Part shown: in pieces, positions 21,128-33,574 of the stretch
Numbering within the stretch: the first letter of the stretch is position 1
Layout: every line of letters starts with the position of its first letter
Source of the DNA: Chlorops oryzae
Taxonomy: Eukaryota; Arthropoda; Insecta; Diptera; Chloropidae
Length of the DNA stretch: 64,000 bases
Direction of reading: 5' to 3'
NCBI GenBank assembly: GCA_020466095.1
Contig: CM035806.1
Location: 54,813,916 to 54,877,915 of the forward strand
Made by a program: the position numbers and the translations under genes
Notes under the pieces: model-generated
Seen by the model: only the letters and a program-made list of their open reading frames with translations
What the model was told of the DNA's origin: nothing
Database searches by the model: none

Positions 21128-23581
21128 AGTACAAGTTTCTTGTGAGAAGTAGAAGAAACTGACAATAGAAACGAACGCTTTGGGGAAGTAATTAAAAAGT
21201 AATAATTTTTATTCGGGGAGGTGGGTGATTTGGGAAGTCTATGGTTAGTTATTTTTCGGAAAGTTCAATGGACGAAGAAACCCCGATGTTTTTTTTTCTT
21301 TTGCTTTTTGGTTCTTTTTAAGGTCTCAGATGCCTTTCAGGTAACTCTTCGATTCCAATTGAGGCTATTGTTCATTTGTCTATCGCCTTTGTATCTCCAT
21401 AATGAGCAAGCTTCGAGGTTTCATATGAAAATGCGATTAATCAAAATTCCAAGTTGATTTTGATAGCATGAATTTTTGTGCTGCCGCCAAGCCGCCGACA
21501 ATATTTTGCTTATGCACGCGATATTAATTGAGCTCAACACTCTCACGTCATTTCATTACCTCAGATGGATTTAAGTACTTACAATGTTTGGCCGCTGACA
21601 TAAGTTGCCAGCACCGCCCGGCCCCTTTTTTGTTTGTTCTTCGCCAATGACAGTATTTCATTTCAAAAAAAAAAAACTAGCGAAAATAACCCATTCAAAG
21701 CAAATGAAAAGAGAAAATGAAATGCAAAATATAAAGGAAAACCGTAAACAAAAAAAGGTTGATTTCTTTTATTTGATCCACAAAGAAAAACAAAAAATGC
21801 AAAGCCGCTGGATGAGGCAAAATAAAGTTCAATCAACTCCAATCGTAATTTCCTTATCAAAAAATTTTTTATTATTTTTTATTTTTAGAAGTATTTTTAG
21901 GATTTTATTATTTGTTATTTCTTAGTTTATCGCTTTAAAGAAATAGATCATTGACGGCCCTGTAGGGAGTTCGTGTTAAGGGGCTTAATATTCCAGGCGA
22001 ACCGGACTTCCATAAGGGCCCCCCCTTACCAGTTCTCCTCAGACTAAAACAGCTGAATCTAAGTACAATATTTTTTGTCCCTATGCCAAGCAGTCTAAAA
22101 AAGAAAAAAAAACTCCCGTGGCCTGAAGTTGCCCGCTATTGCGCTTTTTTTTTTTTTTGGTGTATAAATAATACTGCAGATAAGAACGGAGAACTCAAGG
22201 AGAATTTACAACCCAAAACACCTTATCCGCTTTGTTTGCTTACACATCTATTTTTACGTTAATCTAGATTTTGTCGACTGCAATGGGCTTTATTAAGGGT
22301 GTTATAGTTTAAACGCGTCTAATTTATTATGTCGAATATAAAGACATAAGTCCAATGATATTTCAAAAAGAATTTTTCATCAGAAGTCAAAGCGAAACGG
22401 AGCCTACACATCGGGAAAATCAATTTTATATGTGTACCTATGTACGTGCAATATACTTATACTTAGAGAGGGTCTTGGTCTTATCATACACAGCTTAACG
22501 CTGGCTCGATGGATCAATTGTTTCCCCAATAACATGTTGTTCCATCGATGAACGTGAAAACAATCAAACGAAACCTTTTTCATGAATGGAGGCAATATGA
22601 ATGAAAGAAATTCTGTTCTTAAGTAAAACGAAATAAAAAGGAATTTGATTTGGATTGTCGATTTCTCAACCGTACACATAGCCAGAAGCTCCCCCACCCG
22701 AAAGCCACCACGCTTTTATTGGTTGATAATCTAAGTAAGCAACATTGGATCGCTTTATGACCTTATGCAAATAAAGAGAGATTTATGAGCGCAAACAGAT
22801 AGAAAAAATATCGAAAAATAAAGATAAGATTGAATTGAGTAAAGCGTCATCAAAGCGACAGAAATAGAGACAGAATGAAAGAAAGAAGAGAGAGAGAGAG
22901 AGAGAGAGAGATAGAAAATTCATATAATTTCCTTTTCATGATTTTATGAGCTTGAAATGAAGCAGAACAAACAAACCAAAAAAGAAAGAAAAAAATGATT
23001 CAACCCACGCGATTCTTCGACGCCTGGCCGACCGGCCGGTCCTCCTTCAACTGAGGTTTTTCTTCTTCAACTCGATTGGTTTCTCTTTGTGGAAGGAAAA
23101 TAATTTTCTCGCTTTCTTATTTTCTTTTTATTGCTTTTTTTATGCGTAGTTCGCATTGAGAAACAGGAAACCGTCGACTTTGCGAATTGCTCATTTTAGA
23201 CACAAAAAAAAAAAAAAAAAAAGATTCGCGATGTTAATTTACTTATGTTGAGATAGATTGCTTTGTGCAGCTTCTTCGCATCTCGATATGTCCAACTTAT
23301 TCTAAAAAGTCCAGTCGCGCTTAATTAGGAGAGAAATAAAGGCGTCTCAATCGAATTCTTGAGTCCCATAATCCCTACGGACCAGTTGACGTCTGTCATC
23401 GTCCCAATCCACGAAGCATTTTAAGAGAGATGGGAAAATTTAAAGAAATCGAGTATTTTCCGCATATTTCGCCTACGATTTGACAAAGTGTCATTACTCG
23501 AAATTTGGCGCTTTCGATAAGAAAATCTACATACGGACATTTCCGGCACACCGACGCGACACTGAATTGAGTAATTTTAAG
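21128..23581. other. Gene-free stretch
   Basis: No coding region supported. Contains poly-A and poly-T tracts (21666-21677, 22145-22159, 23203-23222), a GA microsatellite (22890-22912) and otherwise unremarkable AT-rich sequence. Confidence 0.4.
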
Positions 23582-23987
23582 CAGGGACGTGAACCGGTTT
23601 CGAACCGGAAAACCGCTTTTATCTGCTGATGTTTTGTAAAGGTTCAGGGTTCCATTTTTGCCTGCAACCATGCACAGTGGTTGCTCCCATAGGCCAAAAT
23701 TTAAAAAAAAATCGAAGTCGATACTCTTATGAAATTAGTATCGATACCATCTCTAATAATATGAGTAAGGTAACCATGTGCAAATTTTATCCCCAAATGG
23801 TAAAAAATTGCTTTAGAAGTTGGAACACGTGTTAAGAATTTTTTTCAGTTTGAAAAATTCCCGAACCGATGAACCGAACCGAAACCCCGGTTCAAAGAAA
23901 TAGTTTGACGAACACATCCAAAAGTTGAAACACGGTTCGAACCGCCGAACCGAACCGCGAAAAATTTCTACCCGGTTCACGACCCTG
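23582..23987. mobile_element. hAT-type MITE with GGTTCG motif array
   Basis: Termini CAGGGACGTGAACCGG and, inverted on the right, CAGGGTCGTGAACCGG. They are flanked by ATTTTAAG (23574-23581) and ATTTTAGG (23988-23995), an 8-bp duplication with one mismatch, as expected for hAT. The 406-bp interior contains many GGTTCG/CGAACC motifs in both orientations. No transposase. Confidence 0.82.
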
Positions 23988-24168
23988 ATTTTAGGTCCCA
24001 AATTCAAAAACCCGTGTGTTCTCTCTCTTAAGCGGACACCGAAAAATATGTCCGCTTAACAGATGTGTCCGCTTCAGAGGAAACTACTTATTTGAGAAGC
24101 AGAAACACTAAGGGCATTTCCAAAAAGTGTCCATTTAGGAGGGGTGTCCGTTTAAATTTTAAACTTTA

Positions 24169-25131
24169 AGGGTGGTAGTTACCAGAGCGGTTTAAGGGAA
24201 TTCTTAGCTTTCGCTTAAGTTTTCGTAGTTACCAAATCGTTTAAACCTAGTTTAATACCACGTCGTAGTAGTCTTAAATTTAAACGTGAAAATTTCGAAA
24301 ATTCGAACAGAGCATAGAAATAAAAAAATAAAAACGAATCTCACATTGCAATACCCGACACATTATTTATACATACCTGTACATATATATAGCAACAATT
24401 TTTTTGCTAAAGTGGCCTTTAGACCACGTCCACAAAAATGTTTGTACAGTGTATGGTTATGGGCATAATAGAAGTTCACATAATGATTTGCGTCCCATTC
24501 TCTAATGAACTGTGGGTGTCAGACATTTTTGCAAAGCCGCTCTTTGGTCACGCCCTCTTTCCCAAATTTTTAAAAGAGCATTGGGAGTCTTAAAAAAAAC
24601 TTACATTTCAAATTTCATCAAAAGATTTCAAAAATAAAGATTTAATAGCAGTTTTTACTATTTTTAAAACAGACCTTTGCACTGGAGGAACCCGAAAAAA
24701 TATCCCCATCTAGCCCATTCTCGAACTTGTTTTACGCATACTTCCCTGCATATTCAAACCTCATTTCGTCGAGATATATCAAATCCTTCGACGAGAAAAA
24801 TGTAAACATAAGGATAGACAGACAGACAGACGACATGGCTAAACCAAATCTCCTGGTAACGCTGATAATTTCTTTCCATTTTCGTATGATTTGGCTCTAT
24901 TAGGGGTGGATGTTACACTCGGATGAACAAACGCAATATTTTCTTTGATAAAAAGTTTTCGAAATCAGCTTTAAATAGCTGTTTTTGAAAAAAAAAAAAA
25001 TCTTTAATGTGGAGCCCCTATTCGAATATCGAATCTTTTAAGAACAGTTTAAGTTGACCCGGTAACTATCACTTTTACTTCGAAGGATTAAGATTAAACC
25101 TCAGTTAAACTTTTTCGGTAACTACCACCCT
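24169..25131. mobile_element. TIR element with GTTTAA motif array, middle level
   Basis: Perfect 15-bp inverted termini AGGGTGGTAGTTACC. Near both ends GTTTAA/TTAAAC and CTTAAG-type motifs recur. The centre is occupied by a decayed Helentron-type repeat on the minus strand. No coding frame. The target duplication is unclear (TTTA on the left, TAAA on the right). Confidence 0.75.
24480..24945 (-). mobile_element. Decayed DINE-1/Helentron-type repeat, copy 5
   Basis: On the minus strand it reads AATATTGCGTTTGT, then ATCAGCGTTACCAGGAG, GCCATGTC followed by (GTCT)n, and TCGACGAAAT, in the same order as the four well-preserved copies at 30.2, 48.8, 59.2 and 60.6 kb. It also contains GGGCGTGACCAAAG near 24535-24555, like their 3' part. 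Both terminal hairpins are lost, so the limits are approximate. Confidence 0.65.
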
Positions 25132-25163
25132 AAAAGGAGTGTCCGCAAAGAGAGAGTACACTG

Positions 25164-25997
25164 TAGCAAGTATAGTGGCAACTCTGGGTCTGAACATTTT
25201 TTTTTTTATTTTGTGGGGCTGTGTTATGAAACGAAACGAGACGCGACGAGACGAGAGAAGACGAACGATTTTTCGCTCCTAGGAACTGATCAAATAAATC
25301 TTTTTAAAAAGAGAAATTATAGCGAAACATGATTCCGTCGAAGGTTGCAGTTATCAGTTGGCGAAGTGTCATTTACGTTGTTTATTCGAATATAAAATAT
25401 ATTAACTTTTCTTAATAATTTCATTCGCATTGAATGCCTTTTTTTGTTTTCAACAATTTATTAATGATGTCAGACAAGTGCAATGCTATATTTGATTTTG
25501 CGATTTCCCCTTGGAATTTCAGAAGTTCGATGGAATTTCAAAGCCCGTAAAGTCCAAGGCTTATCAGTTTATTTTCTACTTATTTTTTATAATTTTTTAT
25601 AATTTTTTATTTTTTTTTTTTTTTTTTTTAGAAATTTTCAAATGATTTCATATTTTGTGATTAATGTTTTTAATTTCTTTTTAATCTCAAGTGAGAGTAT
25701 ATTTCGTGTGTGTGTGAGGGGGGGTAGCACATCATCAGCATCGGGCTGTTTGATCTAATAATTGCGTCGTTGAATTGATTTTTCGAATTTAATTTATTTA
25801 ATCAAATCTGACAATAACACGACTCGCGGTGCATATACGCAAATGGCAGCTTTTTACGTTTCAAAAATACGGATTCGATTCAAGATTACACCAATTCTGA
25901 AGATACCTTAAGCTTCAATGTGCACTAATAACGGCCATAAATTAATTGCAAGGAACTTTTAGGAAAAAATATTTTTGCTTTATCAATACAAAAAAGA
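25164..25997. other. Gene-free stretch
   Basis: AT-rich with poly-T (25198-25207, 25612-25630) and a GA-rich run, GAAACGAAACGAGACG (about 25228-25243). No gene or element recognised. Confidence 0.4.
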
Positions 25998-26550
25998 AGG
26001 AGAGAGAGAGAGAGAGAGAAAAAGAGAGGAGATGTGAGATAGAGAGAGAAAAAGAGACTGAGATAGAGAGAGAAAAAGAGAGTGAGATAGAGAGAGAAAA
26101 AGAGAGTGAGATAGAGAGAGAAAAAGAGAGTGAGAAGAGATTAGAGAGAGAAAAAGAGAGTGAGATAGAGAGAGAAAGAGAGAGAGAGAGAGAGAAAAAG
26201 AGAGAGATAGAGAGAGAAGAGAGAGAGAGAAGAGAGAGAGAGGAGAGATAGAGAGAGAAGAAGAGAGAGAAGAGTGAGAGAGAGAGAGAAAAGAGAGATG
26301 AGAAGAGAGAGAGAAGAGAGAGATGAGAGAGATGAGAGAGAGATAGAGAGAGAGAGAAGAGAGAGAAGAGAGTAGAGAGAAGAAGAGAAAAGAGAGAGAG
26401 AGAGAGAGAGAAGAAGAGAGAGATAGAGAGAGAGAGAAGAAGAGAGAGAGAGAGAAGAGATAGAGAGAGAGAAAGAGAGAGATAGAGAGAGAGAGAGAAG
26501 AGAGATAGAGAGAAGAGAAGAGAGATAGAGAGAGATGAGAGAGAGATAGA

Positions 26551-26581
<31 letters not shown>

Positions 26582-26960
26582 TAGAGAAGATGAGAAGAGA
26601 AGAGAGAGAGAGAGAGAGATGAGATAGAGAGAGATGAGATGAGAGATGAGAGAGGAGATAGAGAGAGAAGAGATAAGAGAGAAGAGAGATAGAGAGAGAG
26701 AAAGAGAGAGAGAGATAGAGAGAAGAGAGAGAAGAGAGAGAGAAAGAGATAGAGAGAAGAAGAGAGAAGATGAGAGATAGAGAGATGAGAGAGATGTAGA
26801 GATGAGAGAGAGATAGAAGAGGATTGAAGATGAGATGATAAGAAATGAGATGAGAAGAAGAGAGAATGAATAGAAGATAGAAGATAGAAGAGAGGAAGAG
26901 AGAAAAGAAATGAGAGAAAAGAGAGATAGAGAAATAGATAGAGAGAATAGAGAGATTATT
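25998..26960 (+). repeat. Polypurine tract with 24-bp units
   Basis: About 960 bp of nearly pure A/G on the plus strand, interrupted by scattered T. The left part (26030-26180) is a tandem array of about 24-bp units of the type GAGATAGAGAGAGAAAAAGA; the rest is irregular GA with ATAG and ATGAG interruptions. It is opposite in strand polarity to the tract at 20168-21127. A 101-codon E/R/K-rich frame at the left is an artefact. Confidence 0.93.
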
Positions 26961-28647
26961 GAAATTTGTTGAATTTGATCACGAGAGAATAGGAGTTATT
27001 GAAAAATTTATCACGAGAAAGGTTTGAATGCACGATCATAGACATGTGAGATGTGCGAGAGAGAAAGTTGAATAGAAATTTCTTGAAACTCCTCGATATG
27101 TACATGTATTATGGACACTTCACTCTCTGATCTCGTGTTCGCAATTATGATTCAACCGATTGATGTTAACTGCAGCGATTTCTTTAACCTTGAATTTTCA
27201 ACAAAGAGCAACCGGTGCACATGCACTGAAGTGATTATATGTAGAAAGGTATCCGCTAAATTTCATGATCAATGCAATGCCAGGTAAGAATTATGTATGC
27301 AGAGTCCTCATTGTTTTTGAACAAAGCAGCACTTTCAAGAACAAATTTCCTTCAACGGGGCCCCAGTGTTCGGCGTTTGAGAGCTGAGTCTGCTCTTGAG
27401 ATTTTATAGTTGGACACGCTGCATTAAGTATGTACATAAAGCTACGTAATGAGTGAGGGTGATTTCGATTTCGAGATTCTTCCGTCGGCGACGTCTATGT
27501 TGATGATGATGATGTTTATACTTAATAATAATAACAATGATAACGATGATGATAATGAAGGCGACGATGAAGACGACGAAGAATGAGAGATTAAGTCGGG
27601 GCTTCCCTTACCTCATGACCAGAATTTCTTGAATATCGTTGCTCGTCTGACTGCTCTGAATTGCTGTCGGCTGCCCTTCGCTGACGTCGTCGACAAATAT
27701 TTTCCCTTCGTTTTCGTTCTGGTCTACGTAACTTGAATGCATATCTTTGCTCTTTCATTGTTTAACTCCATTTTAATTCAACACATTTTATGGACGCCGT
27801 CCGCCGTTCGCCGTTGCCGTTCTGTCGTGATTCCAACTTCATTTCGAGTACGTTTAGCAAAATTGTTGCATGAATGCATTTCTTTCTTTCGCAAAGTAAT
27901 TAGGGTGCTCCATTCTTGTTTGCATTTGACTAATTACTCGTTTTTTATTTCATTATTTTGTGAATCTTTTTTAAGAAATTTTTTTTCATACTTTTTTATT
28001 GGCATTCCTACTAAATAAGGGTAGGGTATAAAGTAAATCTTTCAAACGGGCAAATGAAAAACGAATTTTATTTTATTCAATTATTTATTAGTTATAAGGG
28101 GCTCTCTCCAGTTCTGTCAGAAAGAGTTTGTCGATAGAGTCGGCGTTGCGGACGCTGCAATAAATGCAAGTGTTTTTCAGATCATTGTTAAAATTCTTCG
28201 ATTTCCGTGAAATTAACAACGTGACAAAGAAATATTATGGGCTTAAAAATGAAAACGATATAACATATGTATCTCCTTTTCATTGAATATAAATGAAAAC
28301 AATACAATGCAGCTCTAGGAACGCTTTGAGATCCGCTGTTCTTCTATAAAGCACATTTCGAGGAGCACCAAATAGAGGAAAAAATTCTCAGAATTGCTTC
28401 AAATCATGACAATTTTCGTTGATTCGCCGAAATCTTACAAAACACAAACGGGGAACGGAAATTGAAATTGATATTCGAAGGAAGACCCATTTAACTCATA
28501 GTCTGTAAACAAAAAACTCTTTTAAAAAATATTTTTTTAATAAAAAAAAAAACAATTTTTATTTTTTGACGCTTGGTTTACTTTTTGCTGGATTTGTCCA
28601 TATGCAATAATATTTTCGAATATAGTTTTATATGTTAAAAAATATAG
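26961..28647. other. Gene-free stretch with trinucleotide runs
   Basis: Contains GATGATGATGATG (about 27502-27514) and an AATAATAATAAC to GATGATGAAGACGACGAAG run (about 27520-27585). Open frames in this region (for example 27737-28018) show no recognisable domain. No TIR pair identified. Confidence 0.4.
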
Positions 28648-28651
28648 TTAA

Positions 28652-29949
28652 CCTTTAACTGTGGAAGTTCCATTTTTGTTACACTACCATGGACGTGCGG
28701 TCTCACAGACCGGTATCTTTACGGGATGGGTTCTACCTTCATGAGAAAGTATTGTATCTTTTTTTGTTGTTATTCCTTAGAATAGCTACTAATTTTAAAT
28801 AAGAGATGCAATTTTAATAAAAAAAGGATTTATTTTAAACTTAATCTAACAATATAACAATTAAAGGCAATTTTCAGACTTTATAGCTTGAGATCACTCT
28901 ATTGGTATATTGCCACAGGAAAATGATTTTTTTAGTTACTTTAACTTCTCTTAAAATGAAACATAAAGACCAAAAAACATAAAAAACTTAATATATTCTT
29001 CTCCAAAATAAACATAAAAATTTCGACAAGGGTCGAATTTGGTCATTTTTACTGGCAGTCTTTGCAGAGTTGCAACGGATATCCTGCCACTATTCGGTAT
29101 CTAACCTATCCGGCTTTAAATTTAGTATCCGGGCGGATACCGGATACCATCTATATCCGGTCGGATACCATCTATATCCAGCCACCGGATACCTCACATT
29201 ATACATTTGCTATATTGTATTTGTACTAGGATGAAGATTAGAAATTGGTGCGATTGGAGGTAACCGGATGCAGTTCCTCTAACATTTTCACAAAAAATTT
29301 CTATTTTCAGAGATTTTTCATTGCACTTCTGTCCAACCACTTGAAACACGCACTACTAAAATGTGTGCTGTGTCAAAAAATAACGTTCAAAATTTTTTCT
29401 ACCAAATGGCAACCCTCAGGATCATTGATACGCCGTTCAATATGGCTTTAAAAACCAAAAATATATAAGAAAAAACTGCGATTTTTGGCAGCCGGATATC
29501 CGGCTATCCGGCCTAGCAGCCAGCCGGATATCCGGCATCCTACCGGATACACTATCCGTTGCAACACTAGTCTTTGAACAGCGGCTTCGAGCATTGAAGG
29601 CATTTTGGCTGTTTACAGCCTACACAAGTGTGGGATGTCTTTCCTTTTATCTTATAGTTTGCCTGCAGTCTTTGGTTGACCGTTCAAAATCTCAAAGAAA
29701 CACAATCACCGTCAGCATCAATTTATAACACAAACGTGGACGTGCGGTCTCACAGACCGCACTCAAAATATAAAGCGAAACAACTCACGCAAAATTTAGC
29801 CGACGACGTAACCTTCTCTCTCAGCAGTCATTTCGCAACGAAAACTGAAGCTACTGAGGCCGGCATACGCCTCGGGTCCGCCGGAGGAGAGGGGCACGAG
29901 ATCCACAAAATGCAAGCGGTCTGTGAGACCGCACGTCCACAGTTAAAGG
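28652..29949. mobile_element. piggyBac-like element with hairpin motifs
   Basis: Perfect 13-bp inverted ends CCTTTAACTGTGG flanked by TTAA (28648-28651, 29950-29953), the classic piggyBac arrangement. A 21-base palindrome (9-bp stem, 3-nt loop) with core GCGGTCTCACAGACCGC occurs near 28695, near 29743 and, inverted, near 29915, so it lies next to both ends. A 504-bp hAT-type MITE (29065-29568) is inserted inside; without it the element is about 786 bp. No transposase frame. Confidence 0.85.
29065..29568. mobile_element. hAT-type MITE with CCGGATA motif array
   Basis: Left end CAGAGTTGCAACGGATA, right end read inwards AGTGTTGCAACGGATAG, flanked by the exact 8-bp duplication AGTCTTTG (29057-29064, 29569-29576). 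The right end has lost its terminal C/G pair relative to the usual CAGTGTTGCAAC of hAT elements. The interior is packed with GGATA/TATCC and CCGG motifs near both ends. Non-coding; inserted in the piggyBac-like element. Confidence 0.85.
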
Positions 29950-30233
29950 TTAAAAACATAAATTTTTTTCTTATACTCTTGAATTCTTTTAAAATATATT
30001 TTCAAAAATCAAATACTTAAATATTTTTATATAAGTACTTACTTACTTATTTAAATACTTTTTGTTGAATAGAAAAGTGTAACAATTAATTTATTATTTA
30101 ATATTTTTGAAAGTAAGTATAGTTGCAAATAATTAATTGTTTTTTGCAATCAACCTGTATATAAAATAAATATGTATGATATGTTTTGCCAACCTGTTTA
30201 AAAAAATAATTTTCTAATAAATTTTGCTCTTTT

Positions 30234-30953
30234 TATACCCGACACACTCTGTGTCGAGGGTATATTGCGTTTGTGTGGTTGTGTGTAACACCCAGAACCA
30301 GTCGAGATAGACCATACAAAATATATATAGAATTGATCAGCGTCACCAGGAGATTCGATTTAGACATGTCCGTCCGTCTGTCCGTCTGTTTGTATACAGT
30401 TATCTTATCGAAGGAGTTGAGCTATCTTGACAAAATTTTGTATGCGGGCTCACGGGGACATGAGTAAGAACAAGTTCGAGAATGGACCCGATCGGACCAT
30501 TTTTAGGGATACCTCCAGTACTAGGGTTTTCAACATATTTTGATGAAATTTGATATTTGAACATGTTTAAAGGCAAGTAATGTGATTTCCAAAACTTGGA
30601 AAAGTGGGCATGGCAGAAGGGCGTTTTTCGAAAATTGTCTCCTACATCCGAAACTTAAATGGGACTTCAACGAAAGTTGGCACTTCTGCTTCCTTTGTAG
30701 TCATAAACATCCGCCCTAAAAATTTCTTTGATCGGTCTATTATTAAGTGTACCTCCAGTACTAGGGTCTGTCACAAAAATTCGAAAACTGCCCCAAAACC
30801 GGACTTTTTCGAAGTATTCGAATGAAACATAGAATTTGAGCGATTAGAATTGCAAAAAAAATTGGAAAAGTGGGCGTAGCAAAAGGGGCGGTTTTCATAA
30901 AGAAATTTAACAACAATTTTATTGTCAGGCTCGCCTGACTATAACACCCTTGC
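30234..30953 (+). mobile_element. DINE-1/Helentron-type repeat, copy 1
   Basis: Starts with the hairpin TATACCCGACACA...TGTGTCGAGGGTATA, followed by TTGCGTTTGTGTGGTTGTG, ATCAGCGTCACCAGGAG and a GTCY microsatellite (30370-30388). It ends with the perfect 16-base palindrome GTCAGGCTCGCCTGAC (30924-30939), CACCCTTGC and a T-run. This layout matches mini-me/DINE-1 repeats, regarded as non-autonomous Helentrons. It lacks the 3' TGTGTCGGGTAT block found in the other copies. Non-coding; short frames inside are spurious. Confidence 0.78.
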
Positions 30954-33574
30954 TTTTTTTTTTTTTTTTTTTTTTCTTGTTGTGCCCCTCAGACTTTTAA
31001 AACGCTTCGCTAACTAAAGAAAAATTCAATAAAAAAAGATTTGACTGCTTTGGCAGGCTTCAACATTTCGGAATTCCCTCAGATGCAGCGTCTTCTAGTG
31101 AGCAGTCGCTTCGCCTTCATAAGAATAATTGCAGTCGAAGGATGAAATTTCGCAAATGTTGCATGCAAACTGAATTTGTTGACTTTCCTTTGGAATGACA
31201 TGTCTCGGAGGAAGCATATTGTAACTATTTAAACACAATGTTGCAAGATATGTACATACATTCACACATTCATTAAGATGCGCACATGCATATGTAGATA
31301 CATATGTATGTGTGTACATATGGGAATATAAAGGGCTATACACCCGGATGTTGTTCCTTCGTGCATTCATATTGCTTTTTGCATGAAATTTCGTTCCGGT
31401 TACTAGAAATTCTTTCGACTACAGAGAAACCTCTGATATGCTAACAGTCTAACGCTCAGGTTCAAAGAATTTTCGACCACATATGAGCACAGTATTAAAT
31501 ATTGTGTGGAAAAATCGGTCGACTACATCAATGCATTTAAGAATAACTTTAAAATAAGAGGTTTCACTGTCAAAAGATTGAAGAAAATTCCTTGGAATAA
31601 ATGGAATCAAACAATCAATTAGTATTTTGTGATCATGTGGATTGAAATACAATATGCATATAATGCAAAGGTTAAAGAGATTAAACGACCATATTAAGTG
31701 GTAAACGAAATATACAATTTTTATATACATACATACATACATACATACATAGCTAACACTAATGAAAATCTTGGTTGCTTTATGCCACAGGGAAGTTCCT
31801 GGCAAAATTGTGAACGCAAGCTTTAACTCATACGGTCATGCAACTCATTTTGAATAAGTATATCTTGTAGAGATAAGTAAGTAGGTATACTTAACGTTAA
31901 GATGTAAATTTCTATGAAAGATAGCATGAAAAAAAAAAAAAAAAAAAAACAAATCGAGTTCAAAGAACTCTGAGCGGGCAAAAAGCAGGAAAATATATAT
32001 CGCATGGAAAAATAGATGAAAATTCTTTGTATATAAAAGATTTGTATGAATGGGACTGTTTCTTTCAACTGCGAAATGTCAATGTGACCCATTTTCCTTT
32101 TTCGCCTGAACAACAACAACTGAAAACGTTGAACCGCAGCATGGTCATTGCAGTCGCATGTCGTACTTATATCGCATATACTGAAGCCGCCGCCAACCGC
32201 CACAATGACTGCTCACATTGTCCTTTGAGCGACAACAATGTGGCTGGTTTCTGGTGCTTAGCTTGTCTTTTGTTGCGCTAAAGATTCGGAAAGGGCCGAC
32301 GAAGGCGAAGAAAGGAGAGCGCCATGAATATGGTTGGTGGATATACAAAGTTGATTCCTAAAATAGTATGGACCGGCTCGCTGGGTTAGTTATGTACTTG
32401 ATTACTCCGTCAGTTAGTGAAGCGCGTATAAAAGTTGGTAATACAAGTTGGCAAGAGGCCTGGTGGAATGTTATTCCGCAAGCTTCTTGCTTTGGTTTCT
32501 CTTGCCTTTGCTGTTGCCGTTGCCGCTGCCTTTTTCAATTCGCCGTCTATTTGCTGCCTTCGCATCTAAGTATCTTAGTGTATACATATACAACACACAC
32601 ATGTATGTGTGTACTATCAACTTTGGATAAATGAAACCCAGCTAGCTTAACGTAACAATATCTGGAAATGAGTTCTTTTTACTATTCCTGTTAGCGGCAT
32701 TTACTTTAATTCCTTATTTCGGTCGGAATGGCAGCTCATCCGTTAGCTACGGATGAGTATAAGGGCACGTCCTTTTTTTTGTTTGTATTTTGTTTTGTTC
32801 CGCATACAAAGGAAGAATGAAAATCTGACTCAGCAGGTGACTTCGCTAGATGTTCTTTTGGAAGTCTTACCTCCTTTCTATATTTTATTATTTTTTTCTT
32901 CTATTTTTTATATGTTTACATACACACATACATATGCATTCTTTTGGTTTTCTATGTCACAATTACACCACCGTTTGCTCAACACATTTAAGTTTGGTAT
33001 TTATTCTTTTTGTTTTTTTTTTTTTTTTTTTTTAACTTGCATTAAAATGGAAAACCATTTTTTCTACTTTAAAAGCTTGCGTGTTTCCCAATTTAGTGCC
33101 TTGTTTTTGAAAATGGCGCCAGAATAGCAGAGAAAATGAGATTCGTTCCCAGTTACATTTTGTCACAATTTATTTTATATCTTATTCTTGTTTTATAGTC
33201 ATTCAAGCAGGAGAATTACACTCAATACGCTTCCCATTTGAAAATGCTACAAGATGGGGCTTTAAAACTTAAGTGTACGGAAATATTCATGGAGAGGAAA
33301 TGAAATCGTGCATTTTATTTTTGAGATCAATCTAATTTTCACATCTTTTCAAGATCATTATTTGCGATTTTTAGAACAGACTTTATACTTTGAAGCATCC
33401 AGAAATATGTAAGTATGTTTAATGTAACTCCTTGATTTTAGGATATGCCACTTACTTCTAGAAGGAAAGTGTTTACATGCCAGCGAATTTCGCGGGTCGT
33501 ATTATTTTTTCGCCTCAAATTCGAATGTCCCGCTAACGAATAAAACGAAAAATTGCCAGATGAATACACAAAAC
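30954..33574. other. Gene-free stretch
   Basis: No supported gene. Contains T-tracts (30954-30975, 33007-33033), A-tract 31929-31949, a (CATA)n run (31728-31752) and several short open frames without domains. The 32100-32650 part is less AT-rich and could be unique regulatory or exonic sequence, but nothing decisive is visible. Confidence 0.35.

Larger units (their letters stand above)
24012..25163. mobile_element. Tigger-like element, outer level of a nest
   Basis: The right end reads CAGTGTACTCTCTC inwards, next to TA (25164-25165). The left end CCGTGTGTTCTCTCTC is decayed and lacks a clear TA. Subterminal CTTAAGCGGACACC/TGTCCGCTT motifs recur (24024-24150, 25138-25150). The element is interrupted by another at 24169-25131, leaving about 190 bp of its own sequence. 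Related to the 105-bp MITE at 18533. Confidence 0.65.

Noticed and set aside
19884..21152. Open frames of 318 and 422 codons rich in S, L, P and Y
   Set aside because: They lie in a 17-bp polypyrimidine tandem repeat that lacks stops; no domain or normal codon use.
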